Of a DNA stretch of 64,000 nt, positions 33,234 to 40,627 are shown one piece after another. The stretch's first letter is position 1. Every line of letters begins with the position of its first letter. The translations under genes and the position numbers were made by a program. Origin of the DNA: Kribbella steppae (GTDB lineage Bacteria > Actinomycetota > Actinomycetes > Propionibacteriales > Kribbellaceae). The DNA lies in NCBI RefSeq assembly GCF_004342025.1, contig NZ_SLWN01000005.1, positions 1-64,000 on the forward strand. The letters are read 5' to 3'. The notes under the pieces were generated by a model. The model was not told the origin of the DNA, did no database searches, and was given only the letters and a program-made list of their open reading frames with translations.

Positions 33234-34163
33234 TCAGCTCGTCAGGGGAAGGCCGGGTGGGTTGATCTCGGACTTGTCGACCGCTTCTGTCGACACGTTC
33301 CAGCGCTCCAGGACCTTGGCGTAGCTGCCGTCCGCGATGACGCCATCGAGGGCCGCCTGGTACGCCTTGACCAGTCCGCTGTTCTTCTTCGTGGTGGCCG
33401 CGATCAGGCCCTGCAGCGTCGGGCCGGCACCGGAGAACTTGCCGATCGTCTCGGTCTGGCCGGACGTCTTCACGTGGTACGCGATCGACGGGTTCGGCCC
33501 GAGATAGGCGTCGATCCGGCCGGAGCTCAGCGCCAGATAGGTGTCGGACTGGTTGTTGAAGTACTTGATCGTCGCGGCCGGCAGCCCGGCCTTGACGTTC
33601 GCCTCGTTCCAGTCGACCAGGATCTTCTCCTGGTTCGTGCCGGAGCCGACCGCGATCGTCTTGCCGGCCACGTCCTTGCCGCCGGCGACCCGCCAGGGAT
33701 TGCCCTTCTTCGCCTCGAACGCGATGTCGTCCTTGCGGTAGGTGGCGAAGTCATACTTCTGCTTGCGCTTCTCCGTCACCGTGATGTTCGAGAAGCCCGC
33801 GTCGTACCTGGCCGAGTCCAGACCGATGAAGAGATTCTCCCAGCTGGTCACCTGGATGTCTGGCGTCAGCCCGAGCGCCTCCGCGACCAGGTAGGCGATG
33901 TCGATCTCCAGGCCGATCGGGGTCTTGTTGTCGTCGGCAAGGAATCCGAGCGGCACGTTGCCGCTGCCGAAGCCGGCGCCGACGATCAGCGTGCCGCGCT
34001 CGCGGACCTTCGCCGGCAGCAGCGCGGCGGCTGCTTCGTTCTTCGTGGTGGTCACGCGGTTCTGCTCGGCCGACGTGTTGACGCCGGTGTCGGTCGCAAC
34101 CTGGGCCGGCGCGGCCGTGCAGCCGGTCAGGAGGAGAAGAGCCGCGATCAGGAGACGTTTCAT
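33234..34163 (-). CDS. Amino-acid-type ABC substrate-binding lipoprotein 2
   Basis: 309 residues. A short signal peptide MKRLLIAALLLLTGC gives Cys15 as lipid anchor. The body is a family 3 binding protein similar to the downstream one (PIGLEIDIAYLVAEALGLTPDIQVTSWENLFIGL against its neighbour's version), so the two arose by duplication. They may widen the substrate range for the same permease. It lies 3 bases after the ATPase gene, confirming operon structure. Confidence 0.92.
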   Translation of the reverse strand: MKRLLIAALLLLTGCTAAPAQVATDTGVNTSAEQNRVTTTKNEAAAALLPAKVRERGTLIVGAGFGSGNVPLGFLADDNKTPIGLEIDIAYLVAEALGLTPDIQVTSWENLFIGLDSARYDAGFSNITVTEKRKQKYDFATYRKDDIAFEAKKGNPWRVAGGKDVAGKTIAVGSGTNQEKILVDWNEANVKAGLPAATIKYFNNQSDTYLALSSGRIDAYLGPNPSIAYHVKTSGQTETIGKFSGAGPTLQGLIAATTKKNSGLVKAYQAALDGVIADGSYAKVLERWNVSTEAVDKSEINPPGLPLTS

Positions 34164-34166
34164 CAG

Positions 34167-34928
34167 TCAGAGAACCTTGGAGATGAAGGCGCGGGTGCGC
34201 TCGTGGACGGGGTTGTCGAGCACCTCGTGGGGTGGACCCGACTCGACGATCCGGCCGCCGTCGATGAAGACCACCGTGTCGGCGATCTCCCGGGCGAAGC
34301 CGATCTCGTGGGTGACGACGACCATCGTGGCGCCGTCGCGGGCGAGCTCCTTGATCACGTCGAGGACCTCGCCGACCAGCTCGGGATCGAGGGCGCTGGT
34401 GGGTTCGTCGAACAGCAGGACCTTCGGCCGGAGCGCCAGCGCACGGGCGATCGCGACGCGTTGCTGCTGGCCGCCGGACAACTGGCGCGGGTACACGTCG
34501 GCCTTGTCACCGACTCCCACCCGCTCGAGGAGTTCGCGGGCCAATGACTCGACCTCGCTGCGCTTGCGGCGCTGCGACGAGACCGGTGCCTCGACGACGT
34601 TCTGCAAGGCGGTGAGATGTCCGAAGAGGTTGAAGTTCTGGAACACGAACCCGACCTGCGACCGCTGGTGCAGGATGTCGCGCTCGCGCAACTCGTGCAG
34701 CTTGTTGCCGCGCCGCTTGTACCCGATCAGCTCACCGTCGATCCGGATCAGCCCGCGATCCACCTTCTCCAGATGGTTGATCGAGCGCAGCAGCGTCGAC
34801 TTGCCCGACCCGGACGGCCCGAGGATCACCGTGACCGAGCCGGCCCGCACCTCCAGATCCACACCCTTCAGGACTTCGAGATCCCCGAAGCTCTTGTGCA
34901 CGCCCTTGATGTCCACCATTGCGCTCAT
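34167..34928 (-). CDS. Amino acid ABC transporter ATP-binding protein
   Basis: 253 residues, the usual size. Walker A GPSGSGKST (around 38-46), signature LSGGQQQR, Walker B KVLLFDEPTSALDPE and the H-loop VVVTHEIGFAREIAD are all present. HisP/GlnQ/TcyN-type proteins energise uptake of polar amino acids. It overlaps the permease gene by 4 bases (ATGA). Only one permease gene is present, so the channel is probably a homodimer. Confidence 0.95.
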   Translation of the reverse strand: MSAMVDIKGVHKSFGDLEVLKGVDLEVRAGSVTVILGPSGSGKSTLLRSINHLEKVDRGLIRIDGELIGYKRRGNKLHELRERDILHQRSQVGFVFQNFNLFGHLTALQNVVEAPVSSQRRKRSEVESLARELLERVGVGDKADVYPRQLSGGQQQRVAIARALALRPKVLLFDEPTSALDPELVGEVLDVIKELARDGATMVVVTHEIGFAREIADTVVFIDGGRIVESGPPHEVLDNPVHERTRAFISKVL

Positions 34929-35887
34929 CGGGCCGCCTTCACTTTCAGGTCGCGCCAGGTACGCCGTACGCGCTGGACCGGAGTCGGTGGCAGCTCACGC
35001 GTCGTACCGCGGGCGAAGTGCCGCTCGACGTAGAACTGGGCGATGGACAGCAGTGTGGTCAGGACGATGTACCAGACCGTCGCGACCATCAGCAGCGGGA
35101 CGACCCGGCTGTTGCGGCCGTAGATCACCTGCACCTGGTAGAAGAGCTCCGGGATCGCCATCACCGAGACGATCGAGGTGCCCTTGAACAGGCTGATCAC
35201 CTCGTTCGCGCCGTTCGGCAGGATCGAACGCATCGCCTGCGGGAGCACGATCCGGAAGAACTGCCGCAGCCTCGGGATCCCCAGCGCGGCGGCGGCCTCC
35301 AGCTGGCCCTGGTCGACCGAGATGATGCCGCCGCGGATGATCTCGGCGGCGTACGCGGCCTGGTGCAGCGCCAGTCCGAGCACCGCCGCACCGAGCGGGC
35401 CGAACAGGTTGTTGGTACTGAAGTGCACGAACTCCGGGCCGAACGGAATGCCCAGGCTGAGCTCCTGGTACAGGTAGGCGATGTTGAACCAGAACAGCAG
35501 CTGCACGATCAGCGGGATCGAGCGGAAGGCCCAGATGTAGCCCCAGGCAACTACTTGGAGGAACGGGCTGGTCGACAACCGCATCGTCGCGATCACCGCA
35601 CCGAGGGCGAACCCGAGCACCGTCCCGTACACGGTCAGCTGGATGGTCACCCAGAGCGCGGCGAAGATCGTCCGGGTGGTGACGAACTGGAAGAACGTCG
35701 GCCAGTCCCAGCCGGGGTTGGTGGCCAGGCCGTGCACGAACATCGCGAGCAGGACGAGCACGACGGCGACGCCGACCCACCGCCACGGATGCCGCCGCCC
35801 GACCACGGGCAGATCGGCATCGTCCGGTACGGCGGTCTGCGGCGGGTCGGCGGCATGCGGAGCGGAGGTGAGCGAGGTGGTCGGCAC
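34925..35887 (-). CDS. Amino acid ABC transporter permease
   Basis: 320 residues from GTG at 35887 (GGGAGAA upstream). A ~30-residue cytoplasmic N-terminus is followed by membrane helices, the first WRWVGVAVVLVLLAMFVHGL. The HisMQ-type permease loop reads QLEAAAALGIPRLRQFFRIVLPQAMRSILP, contacting the ATPase. It is the first structural gene after the leader peptide, with 112 bases between them that contain a hairpin. It presumably imports the sulfur compound. Confidence 0.93.
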   Translation of the reverse strand: MPTTSLTSAPHAADPPQTAVPDDADLPVVGRRHPWRWVGVAVVLVLLAMFVHGLATNPGWDWPTFFQFVTTRTIFAALWVTIQLTVYGTVLGFALGAVIATMRLSTSPFLQVVAWGYIWAFRSIPLIVQLLFWFNIAYLYQELSLGIPFGPEFVHFSTNNLFGPLGAAVLGLALHQAAYAAEIIRGGIISVDQGQLEAAAALGIPRLRQFFRIVLPQAMRSILPNGANEVISLFKGTSIVSVMAIPELFYQVQVIYGRNSRVVPLLMVATVWYIVLTTLLSIAQFYVERHFARGTTRELPPTPVQRVRRTWRDLKVKAAR

Positions 35888-35957
35888 GGGTTCTCCCTGG
35901 CGGTGGGCAGGCTTCGCGGGCGCTCGGGCGGCGCGGATGCGGGCACGGCGCGGCAGA

Positions 35958-35974
35958 CGTCCGGTGGCCGGACG
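35958..35974 (-). promoter_or_regulatory. Candidate attenuator hairpin between leader peptide and permease
   Basis: CGTCCGG (35958-35964) and CCGGACG (35968-35974) form a 7-bp GC stem 26 bases beyond the leader stop. It could be one arm of an attenuation switch controlled by ribosome stalling at the leader's Cys codon. No long T-run follows, so it could block translation or aid Rho instead. Confidence 0.45.
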
Positions 35975-35999
35975 CCGTCGTACGGAATGTGCTGTCGGG

Positions 36000-36074
36000 T
36001 CAGCGCAGACAGAGGGCGCTGGAGACGCGCAGGAGGTCGATGTGGAGGCGGTAGTACGGCAGTGCGCGCGTCAT
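36000..36074 (-). CDS. Cysteine-type leader peptide of the organosulfur operon
   Basis: 24 residues, MTRALPYYRLHIDLLRVSSA plus LCLR, from ATG at 36074 with a strong GAGGAGG site 6-7 bases upstream. Short actinobacterial leader peptides with a -R-x-H-x-D-L-x-R-V-x-S-A-x-C- pattern are known to me in front of sulfur-assimilation genes, and this one fits. The Cys codon (TGT, 36009-36011) lies three codons before the stop. Ribosome pausing there when Cys-tRNA is scarce would change downstream folding. It is too short for normal gene calling. Confidence 0.75.
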   Translation of the reverse strand: MTRALPYYRLHIDLLRVSSALCLR

Positions 36075-36115
36075 TTGCGTCCTCCTCGGTAGCTCCTGAA
36101 TCGATCGGTGATTCC

Positions 36116-36147
36116 AGTATGGGTCGACTTTGAAAGTTAAGTAACTT
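36116..36147 (-). promoter_or_regulatory. Candidate promoter and overlapping palindromic operator of the organosulfur operon
   Basis: On minus, TTACTT (36144-36139) and CATACT (36121-36116) are 17 bases apart, about 42 bases upstream of the leader ATG. A perfect palindrome AAGTTAAGTAACTT (36134-36147) covers the -35. Two GTCGAC sites (36123-36128, 36149-36154) flank it. This suggests repressor control in addition to attenuation. Confidence 0.4.
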
Positions 36148-36422
36148 GGTCGACAAACCTCTCAATATATGGACGGCTTATACCGGTGTGGAGGGGCTGC
36201 TCGGCGCCATTTGCAGAGTGATGCGCGTCACGCCCGCCTTCAACTACCCGGCGGTTCGACTCACGCCTGAGCGTCTACGCGGGGGCAGGGATCCTTCACC
36301 GTCCGTGTGCGATTTTGTTCATCTGACCGCAATCCACGTTTGAAGGCACCGTGACCTTCTCTTATGGTCGAGGGCGCTACTGCTTCCCCCCGGCAGTGGT
36401 GCCCCTCCCTGGAAGGCCCCTC
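36148..36422. other. Divergent intergenic region between organosulfur operon and M23 peptidase
   Basis: The full gene-free space 36075-36422 is 348 bases. The left part has the promoter and palindrome described separately. The right part should hold the promoter of the M23 gene. I looked for a c-di-AMP (ydaO) type riboswitch here and did not see its conserved elements. Confidence 0.5.
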
Positions 36423-37340
36423 GTGTCCCCCCACTCTGACGTGCCGGAAACAGAACGGCCGGCACCGAGTCGTCCTGCTGCCCCGCGCCGGGCGGCCAAG
36501 CATCGTTCCTCCCGTCGAAGTCTCGGCCGCCGTACCCAGCTGATCGGCATGACCGCCGCTCTCGCCGCCGCGGCCGGCACCACCGCTGTCGGTATCACCT
36601 CCTCCGCCACCGGATCCTCCACGGCCAACACCGGACTGAGCCCCTCACAGGCCGGCGACCTGACCGCGGCCAGGATCGATCGGCGGGACCTCGGTTCCCG
36701 GGACGCGTCCCGGGTCGACCTGAACCTCGCGGCGACCCGCAAGGCGCAGGCCGACAAGGCTGCCCAGCAGCGGGCCGCGCGCCTGGCCGCGAACGCGACG
36801 CTGACCCAGCGTCGTGCCCTCGCGCTCGCCGCGGCCAAGGCAGCCGCCGCCAAGAAGGCGGCCGCGCAGGCCCGTGCGCTCGCCGCAGCGAAGGCGGCCG
36901 CGATCGCCAAGGCCAAGGCTGAGGCAGCGGAGAAGGCCAAGGTGAAGGTCGTCCTCCCGACCACCGGCTACCACCTGACCGCTCACTTCGGCCAGGCCGG
37001 CGGCCGCTGGGCCAGCAACCACACCGGTCTCGACTTCGCCGCACCTCTCGGTACGCCGGTTCGTTCGGTGATGGCCGGTGAGGTCATCCAGGCGGCGTAC
37101 GAAGGTGCGTACGGTCGCCAGGTGAAGGTCCGGCACGCCGACGGAACGGTCACGTCGTACAGCCACATGTCCGAGTTCGACGTCTCGGTCGGCGACATGG
37201 TGACCGCCGGCGACCCGGTCGGCGCCATCGGCATGACCGGCAACACCACCGGCCCGCACGTCCACTTCGAGGTGCTGCCGGGTGGCGGCTCGCCGATCGA
37301 CCCGGAGCCGTGGCTCCGGGACCACGGCGTCAACCCGTAG
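36423..37340 (+). CDS. M23 family metallopeptidase (LytM-type), Ala/Lys-rich stalk
   Basis: 305 residues from GTG at 36423 with GGAAGG upstream. A basic N-terminus leads to a membrane/signal segment (LIGMTAALAAAAGTTAVGI, ~40-58). A long Ala/Lys/Arg-rich coiled stalk follows (~100-180). The C-terminal M23 domain (~180-300) has the zinc ligands in NHTGLDFAAP and GPHVHFEV, and YSHMSEF. These enzymes cut peptidoglycan cross-links or act as scaffolds for division. The full zinc set suggests activity. The gene stands alone on plus. Confidence 0.88.
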   Translation: MSPHSDVPETERPAPSRPAAPRRAAKHRSSRRSLGRRTQLIGMTAALAAAAGTTAVGITSSATGSSTANTGLSPSQAGDLTAARIDRRDLGSRDASRVDLNLAATRKAQADKAAQQRAARLAANATLTQRRALALAAAKAAAAKKAAAQARALAAAKAAAIAKAKAEAAEKAKVKVVLPTTGYHLTAHFGQAGGRWASNHTGLDFAAPLGTPVRSVMAGEVIQAAYEGAYGRQVKVRHADGTVTSYSHMSEFDVSVGDMVTAGDPVGAIGMTGNTTGPHVHFEVLPGGGSPIDPEPWLRDHGVNP

Positions 37341-37408
37341 TACCCAGGAACCTCGCCACGGTCGCCACGAAGGCGTCGGCATCATCCAGGCATAACCCCG
37401 ATCCTCCC

Positions 37409-37900
37409 TCACAACATCTTGGCCATGTCGATGGCGTCGACGTAGGTGCCTTCGATGAGGAACTCGTTGGGGTGGGTGCCTTCAATGACGTAGCCGTGGC
37501 GTTCGTAGAGGCGGCGGGCGACGGTGTTGGTGCCGTGGACGTGCAGGCTGATCTTGCGGGCGCCGCGGCGTTTGCCCTCGGCGGCGGCCGCATCCAGGAG
37601 GGCGGTGGCGACGCCTTGACCGCGGGCATCGAGGGCGACCGCGAGACCGTTGATGGTGAGGACGCCTTCGCCCTCGGGGAACGGGTACTTGTCCTGCAGC
37701 CGGAGGTAGCCAACCACCTGGCCGTCGTACTCGGCGACCAGGTGGGCCTCCGGGCCGCTGCGGGCGAAGAAGCTGTCCCGGATGTGCTCCTGGTACGACG
37801 GGAAGCCCGTGGTGGCGTCCCAGGAGGTCTGATCGATCCGGAGGAGTACGGCGTCGTCGGTCTCGACGGCACGGCGAACGGTCAGGCGGTTGGCGGTCAC
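37409..37900 (-). CDS. GNAT family N-acetyltransferase
   Basis: 163 residues from GTG at 37900. Acetyl-CoA-binding motif ARGQGVATALLDAAAAEGKRRG (about 92-113), followed by SLHVHGTNTVARRLYERHGYVIEG, the usual C-terminal half of the fold. It acts on an unknown amine. A second GNAT gene lies 39 bases upstream on the same strand, so they may be co-transcribed. Confidence 0.87.
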   Translation of the reverse strand: MTANRLTVRRAVETDDAVLLRIDQTSWDATTGFPSYQEHIRDSFFARSGPEAHLVAEYDGQVVGYLRLQDKYPFPEGEGVLTINGLAVALDARGQGVATALLDAAAAEGKRRGARKISLHVHGTNTVARRLYERHGYVIEGTHPNEFLIEGTYVDAIDMAKML

Positions 37901-37939
37901 CCGACAATCCTCACCCTCCGACCAGGTCAGCCCCCTTCC

Positions 37940-38464
37940 CTAGCGGGTCTCCTCCGGCGGATCCGGGAGTACGGCGAGGGGACGCTGCCGCCAATGGACG
38001 TCGTGCCAGGCGTCGAGCTTCCACCCGATCTTGCGGTAAGTGCCGATTTCTTCGAATCCGAGCGCCTTGTGCAGTCCAACGCTGGCGTCGTTCGGCAGCG
38101 TCATCCCGGCGACCGCCGTACGGAAGCCACGCTCGGTCAGCCGCTCGAACAGGGCCTCGTAGAGCGCTCGCCCACCACCGGTCCGGCGGCGGCCGAGCTC
38201 CAGGTAGACACTCACCTCGCAGGACCATCGGTACGCCGCTCGCGGCTTCATCGGACCCGCATACGCGTACCCGACAACCCGGCCATCATCGTCCTCCAGC
38301 ACGATCCAGGCATGGGTCGCCTGCGTGCTCTCGATGCGCGCGGCCATCTCCTCGACCGTCGGCGGCTCGATCTCGAACGTGATCGCCGTACCGGTGACAT
38401 AAGGCGCGTAGATCGCCGCGCAGGTCTCGGCGTCGAGCCGCGACGCATCTCTGATCTTTGGCAT
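37940..38464 (-). CDS. GNAT acetyltransferase, phosphinothricin N-acetyltransferase-like
   Basis: 174 residues from ATG at 38464. The sequence resembles Pat/Bar and MddA-like enzymes: IRDASRLDAETCAAIYAPYVTGTAITFEIEPPT at the N-terminus, then CEVSVYLELGRRRTGGGRALYEAL and LPNDASVGLHKALGFEEIGTYRKIGWKL. Such enzymes acetylate phosphinothricin, methionine sulfone or related glutamate analogues. It diverges from an XRE-cupin regulator across a 39-base gap with a palindrome, so it is probably regulated by it. Confidence 0.85.
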   Translation of the reverse strand: MPKIRDASRLDAETCAAIYAPYVTGTAITFEIEPPTVEEMAARIESTQATHAWIVLEDDDGRVVGYAYAGPMKPRAAYRWSCEVSVYLELGRRRTGGGRALYEALFERLTERGFRTAVAGMTLPNDASVGLHKALGFEEIGTYRKIGWKLDAWHDVHWRQRPLAVLPDPPEETR

Positions 38465-38474
38465 GTCACGATAG

Positions 38475-38492
38475 TAGCCATAAATGTGGCTA
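38475..38492. promoter_or_regulatory. Palindrome between acetyltransferase and XRE-cupin genes
   Basis: TAGCCA (38475-38480) and TGGCTA (38487-38492) are perfect inverted copies around six bases. They lie in the 39-base divergent gap. This is the natural operator for the XRE-cupin regulator encoded next to it. Confidence 0.5.
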
Positions 38493-38503
38493 TAGTGGCA
38501 ACC

Positions 38504-39067
38504 ATGTTGGATCAACTGTCCGCCTCGCTCGCCGCGACGGTGCAGGCCGCCCGGATCGCCCAGGACCTGTCTGTGAACGCGCTGGCCGAGCGTTCGGGGG
38601 TGTCCCGGGCGATGATCGGCAAGATCGAGCGCGGTGAGGCGCAGCCGACCGCGGTGCTACTCGGCCGGCTCTCCGGCGCCCTCGGCATGACCCTGTCCGA
38701 ACTGGTCGCCCGCGCCGAGAACACCGACGACCTCCTCCGCCGCCGGTCCGATCAGCCTGCCTGGACGGACCCCGCCACCGGCTACGTGCGCCGCGCGGTC
38801 TCACCGGTCACCGACGGCCCGCTGGAACTGGTCGAGGTGGAGCTCCCACCCGGCGCCTCGGTCTCGTACCCGGCGGACGCCTACATCTTCAAGTACCAGC
38901 AAATCTGGATCCTCGACGGCCACCTCCGCTTCCACGAAGGCCCGGTCATCCACGACCTCCACACCGGCGACTGCCTCCAGCTCGGCCCGCCGTCACCCAC
39001 CACATTCCACAACCCGTCGACCACGCCGTGCCGCTACCTGGTGGCCCTGGTCAAAGGCCGTAGCTAG
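38504..39067 (+). CDS. XRE-family regulator with cupin domain
   Basis: 187 residues from ATG at 38504. Residues ~8-65 form the HTH (VQAARIAQDLSVNALAERSG, MIGKIERGEAQPT). Residues ~100-185 form a cupin sensor (LVEVELPPGASVSYP, LDGHLRFHEGPVIHDLHTGDCLQL). This architecture is used for small-molecule sensing beside metabolic genes. The ATG lies 12 bases past the palindrome. It probably controls the divergent acetyltransferase and itself; the ligand is unknown. Confidence 0.9.
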   Translation: MLDQLSASLAATVQAARIAQDLSVNALAERSGVSRAMIGKIERGEAQPTAVLLGRLSGALGMTLSELVARAENTDDLLRRRSDQPAWTDPATGYVRRAVSPVTDGPLELVEVELPPGASVSYPADAYIFKYQQIWILDGHLRFHEGPVIHDLHTGDCLQLGPPSPTTFHNPSTTPCRYLVALVKGRS

Positions 39068-39080
39068 CGGACACAGGCCG

Positions 39081-39120
39081 GTACGGCGTGATTGGCTGAG
39101 CCCATTGCCCCACGCCGTAC
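39081..39120 (+). promoter_or_regulatory. 5' leader hairpin next to the terC ribosome site
   Basis: GTACGGCGTG (39081-39090) and CACGCCGTAC (39111-39120) form a perfect 10-bp stem with a 20-base loop. It ends one base before GGAGGAA, the ribosome site of the TerC gene. Such a position can mask or expose translation start. The conserved yybP-ykoY (manganese) riboswitch sequences are not present. Confidence 0.5.
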
Positions 39121-39129
39121 GGAGGAACG

Positions 39130-40338
39130 ATGTCGGTGTCCCCGCTGGTCTGGATCCTCAGCCTTGGCCTCATCCTCGCGCTGCTCGCGTTCGACTACTT
39201 CTTCCACGTCCGGTCCGCGCACGTGCCGACGCTGCGGGAAGCGGCGATCTGGTCCTGTGTGTACGTCGGGATCGCGGTGCTGTTCGGACTCGGCTGCTTC
39301 CTCTTCGGGGGTACGGCGATGGGCTCGGAGTACTTCGCCGGATACATCACCGAGAAGGCGTTGTCGGTCGACAACCTGTTCGTGTTCCTGATCATCATGA
39401 CCAGCTTCCGGGTGCCGCGGGAGAACCAGCAGAAGGTGCTGCTGTTCGGCATCGTCTTCTCACTGATCGCCCGGTCCGGGTTCATCTTCCTCGGGTCGGC
39501 GTTGCTGAACACGTTCTCCTGGGTGTTCTACCTGTTCGGCGTGGCCCTGCTGCTCACCGCGGGCAACATGCTCAAGCCGCAGACCGAGGAGTCTCACTCG
39601 GCGCAGAACCTCGTGGTCCGGCTCAGCCGGCGCCTGTTCCGTACCTCGGAGGACTTCGACGGCGACCGCCTGTTCACCTCCCTCGACGGTCGCCGGATGA
39701 TGACGCCGATGGTGCTGGTGATGGTCGCGATCGGTGGCACCGACCTGATGTTCGCGCTGGACTCGATCCCGGCGATCTTCGGGCTGACCCAGAACGTGTT
39801 CATCGTGTTCACCGCGACCGCGTTCAGCCTGCTCGGCCTGCGGCAGCTGTACTTCCTGCTCGACGGCCTGCTGGACCGGCTCATCTACCTGTCCTTCGGG
39901 CTGGCCGCGATCCTCGCGTTCATCGGCGCCAAGCTGATCCTGCACGCACTGCACGAGAACAACCTGCCGTTCATCAACAACGGCGAACACGTCGACGTGG
40001 TCGAGATCAGCACCGGCCTGTCCCTCGTGGTCATCATGGCCGTCCTGGTGATCACGGTGCTGGCGTCCCTGTTCAGCACCCGCGGCCGCACCCAGACCGC
40101 GATGGCCAACATCCGCCGCGACGCCAACGCCTACCTGGACGCCGAATACACCATGGACCAGGGCGAGCGCGAACGCATCTTCCTGCGACTACTCGCGGCT
40201 CGTGACCACATCATCGCCCTAGGCCCCCAAGCCCGCCAGCAGGTCAAGAACGAACCCGAACTGATGGACCTCTGTCGCCAAGTCGCCGAAAGCCACGCCG
40301 CCGCCCACGCCGACCACGAAATCCGCCCCAGCCTGTAG
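39130..40338 (+). CDS. TerC family integral membrane protein (Alx-like)
   Basis: 402 residues from ATG at 39130 with an excellent ribosome site. Nine or so membrane helices are visible. The two acidic motifs of the family are present: ITEKALSVDNLFVFLIIM and GGTDLMFALDSIPAIFGLT. TerC/Alx proteins export manganese or calcium and have been linked to metal loading of secreted proteins and to alkaline pH response. The C-terminal ~60 residues are cytoplasmic and charged. The hairpin in the short leader may regulate it. Confidence 0.93.
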   Translation: MSVSPLVWILSLGLILALLAFDYFFHVRSAHVPTLREAAIWSCVYVGIAVLFGLGCFLFGGTAMGSEYFAGYITEKALSVDNLFVFLIIMTSFRVPRENQQKVLLFGIVFSLIARSGFIFLGSALLNTFSWVFYLFGVALLLTAGNMLKPQTEESHSAQNLVVRLSRRLFRTSEDFDGDRLFTSLDGRRMMTPMVLVMVAIGGTDLMFALDSIPAIFGLTQNVFIVFTATAFSLLGLRQLYFLLDGLLDRLIYLSFGLAAILAFIGAKLILHALHENNLPFINNGEHVDVVEISTGLSLVVIMAVLVITVLASLFSTRGRTQTAMANIRRDANAYLDAEYTMDQGERERIFLRLLAARDHIIALGPQARQQVKNEPELMDLCRQVAESHAAAHADHEIRPSL

Positions 40339-40627
40339 TTCTTGCCCGCGATCAACCACACCGTGGTCACGGAGGCGAGTGATCACCATCTGCCGACGCT
40401 ATCGCGCACTTCGAGTGGCGTCTCGACTCGCAGGCGAACGCTTGACAAGCGCTACGCCGGCCGGGGAGATTGGCGCCACGGCGCCGACCGGTCGCCGAGC
40501 TGTGGAACCTCTGCCCCAGTCGGAGTTCCATTGGCGAAGGGGAGTTGTCCTCTCGGTCGTCGATGTCATCAGGCCATCTCTCAACACCGCGTCGCTGGGG
40601 GGCGAGGGTGTCAAGAGGAGGCTTGTC

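Noticed and set aside
36300..36422. c-di-AMP (ydaO) riboswitch before the M23 peptidase
   Set aside because: Cell-wall hydrolases in actinobacteria often have one, but the conserved core elements were not found here.
37330..37398. Short minus-strand stretch reading like a protein C-terminus (DADAFVATVARFLGTTG)
   Set aside because: It overlaps the M23 gene end and has no upstream coding sequence in frame apart from a shadow of the GNAT gene. It may be a hydrolase remnant, but the evidence is too thin.
39068..39129. yybP-ykoY manganese riboswitch before terC
   Set aside because: The leader is too short and lacks the conserved loop sequences; only a simple hairpin is present.
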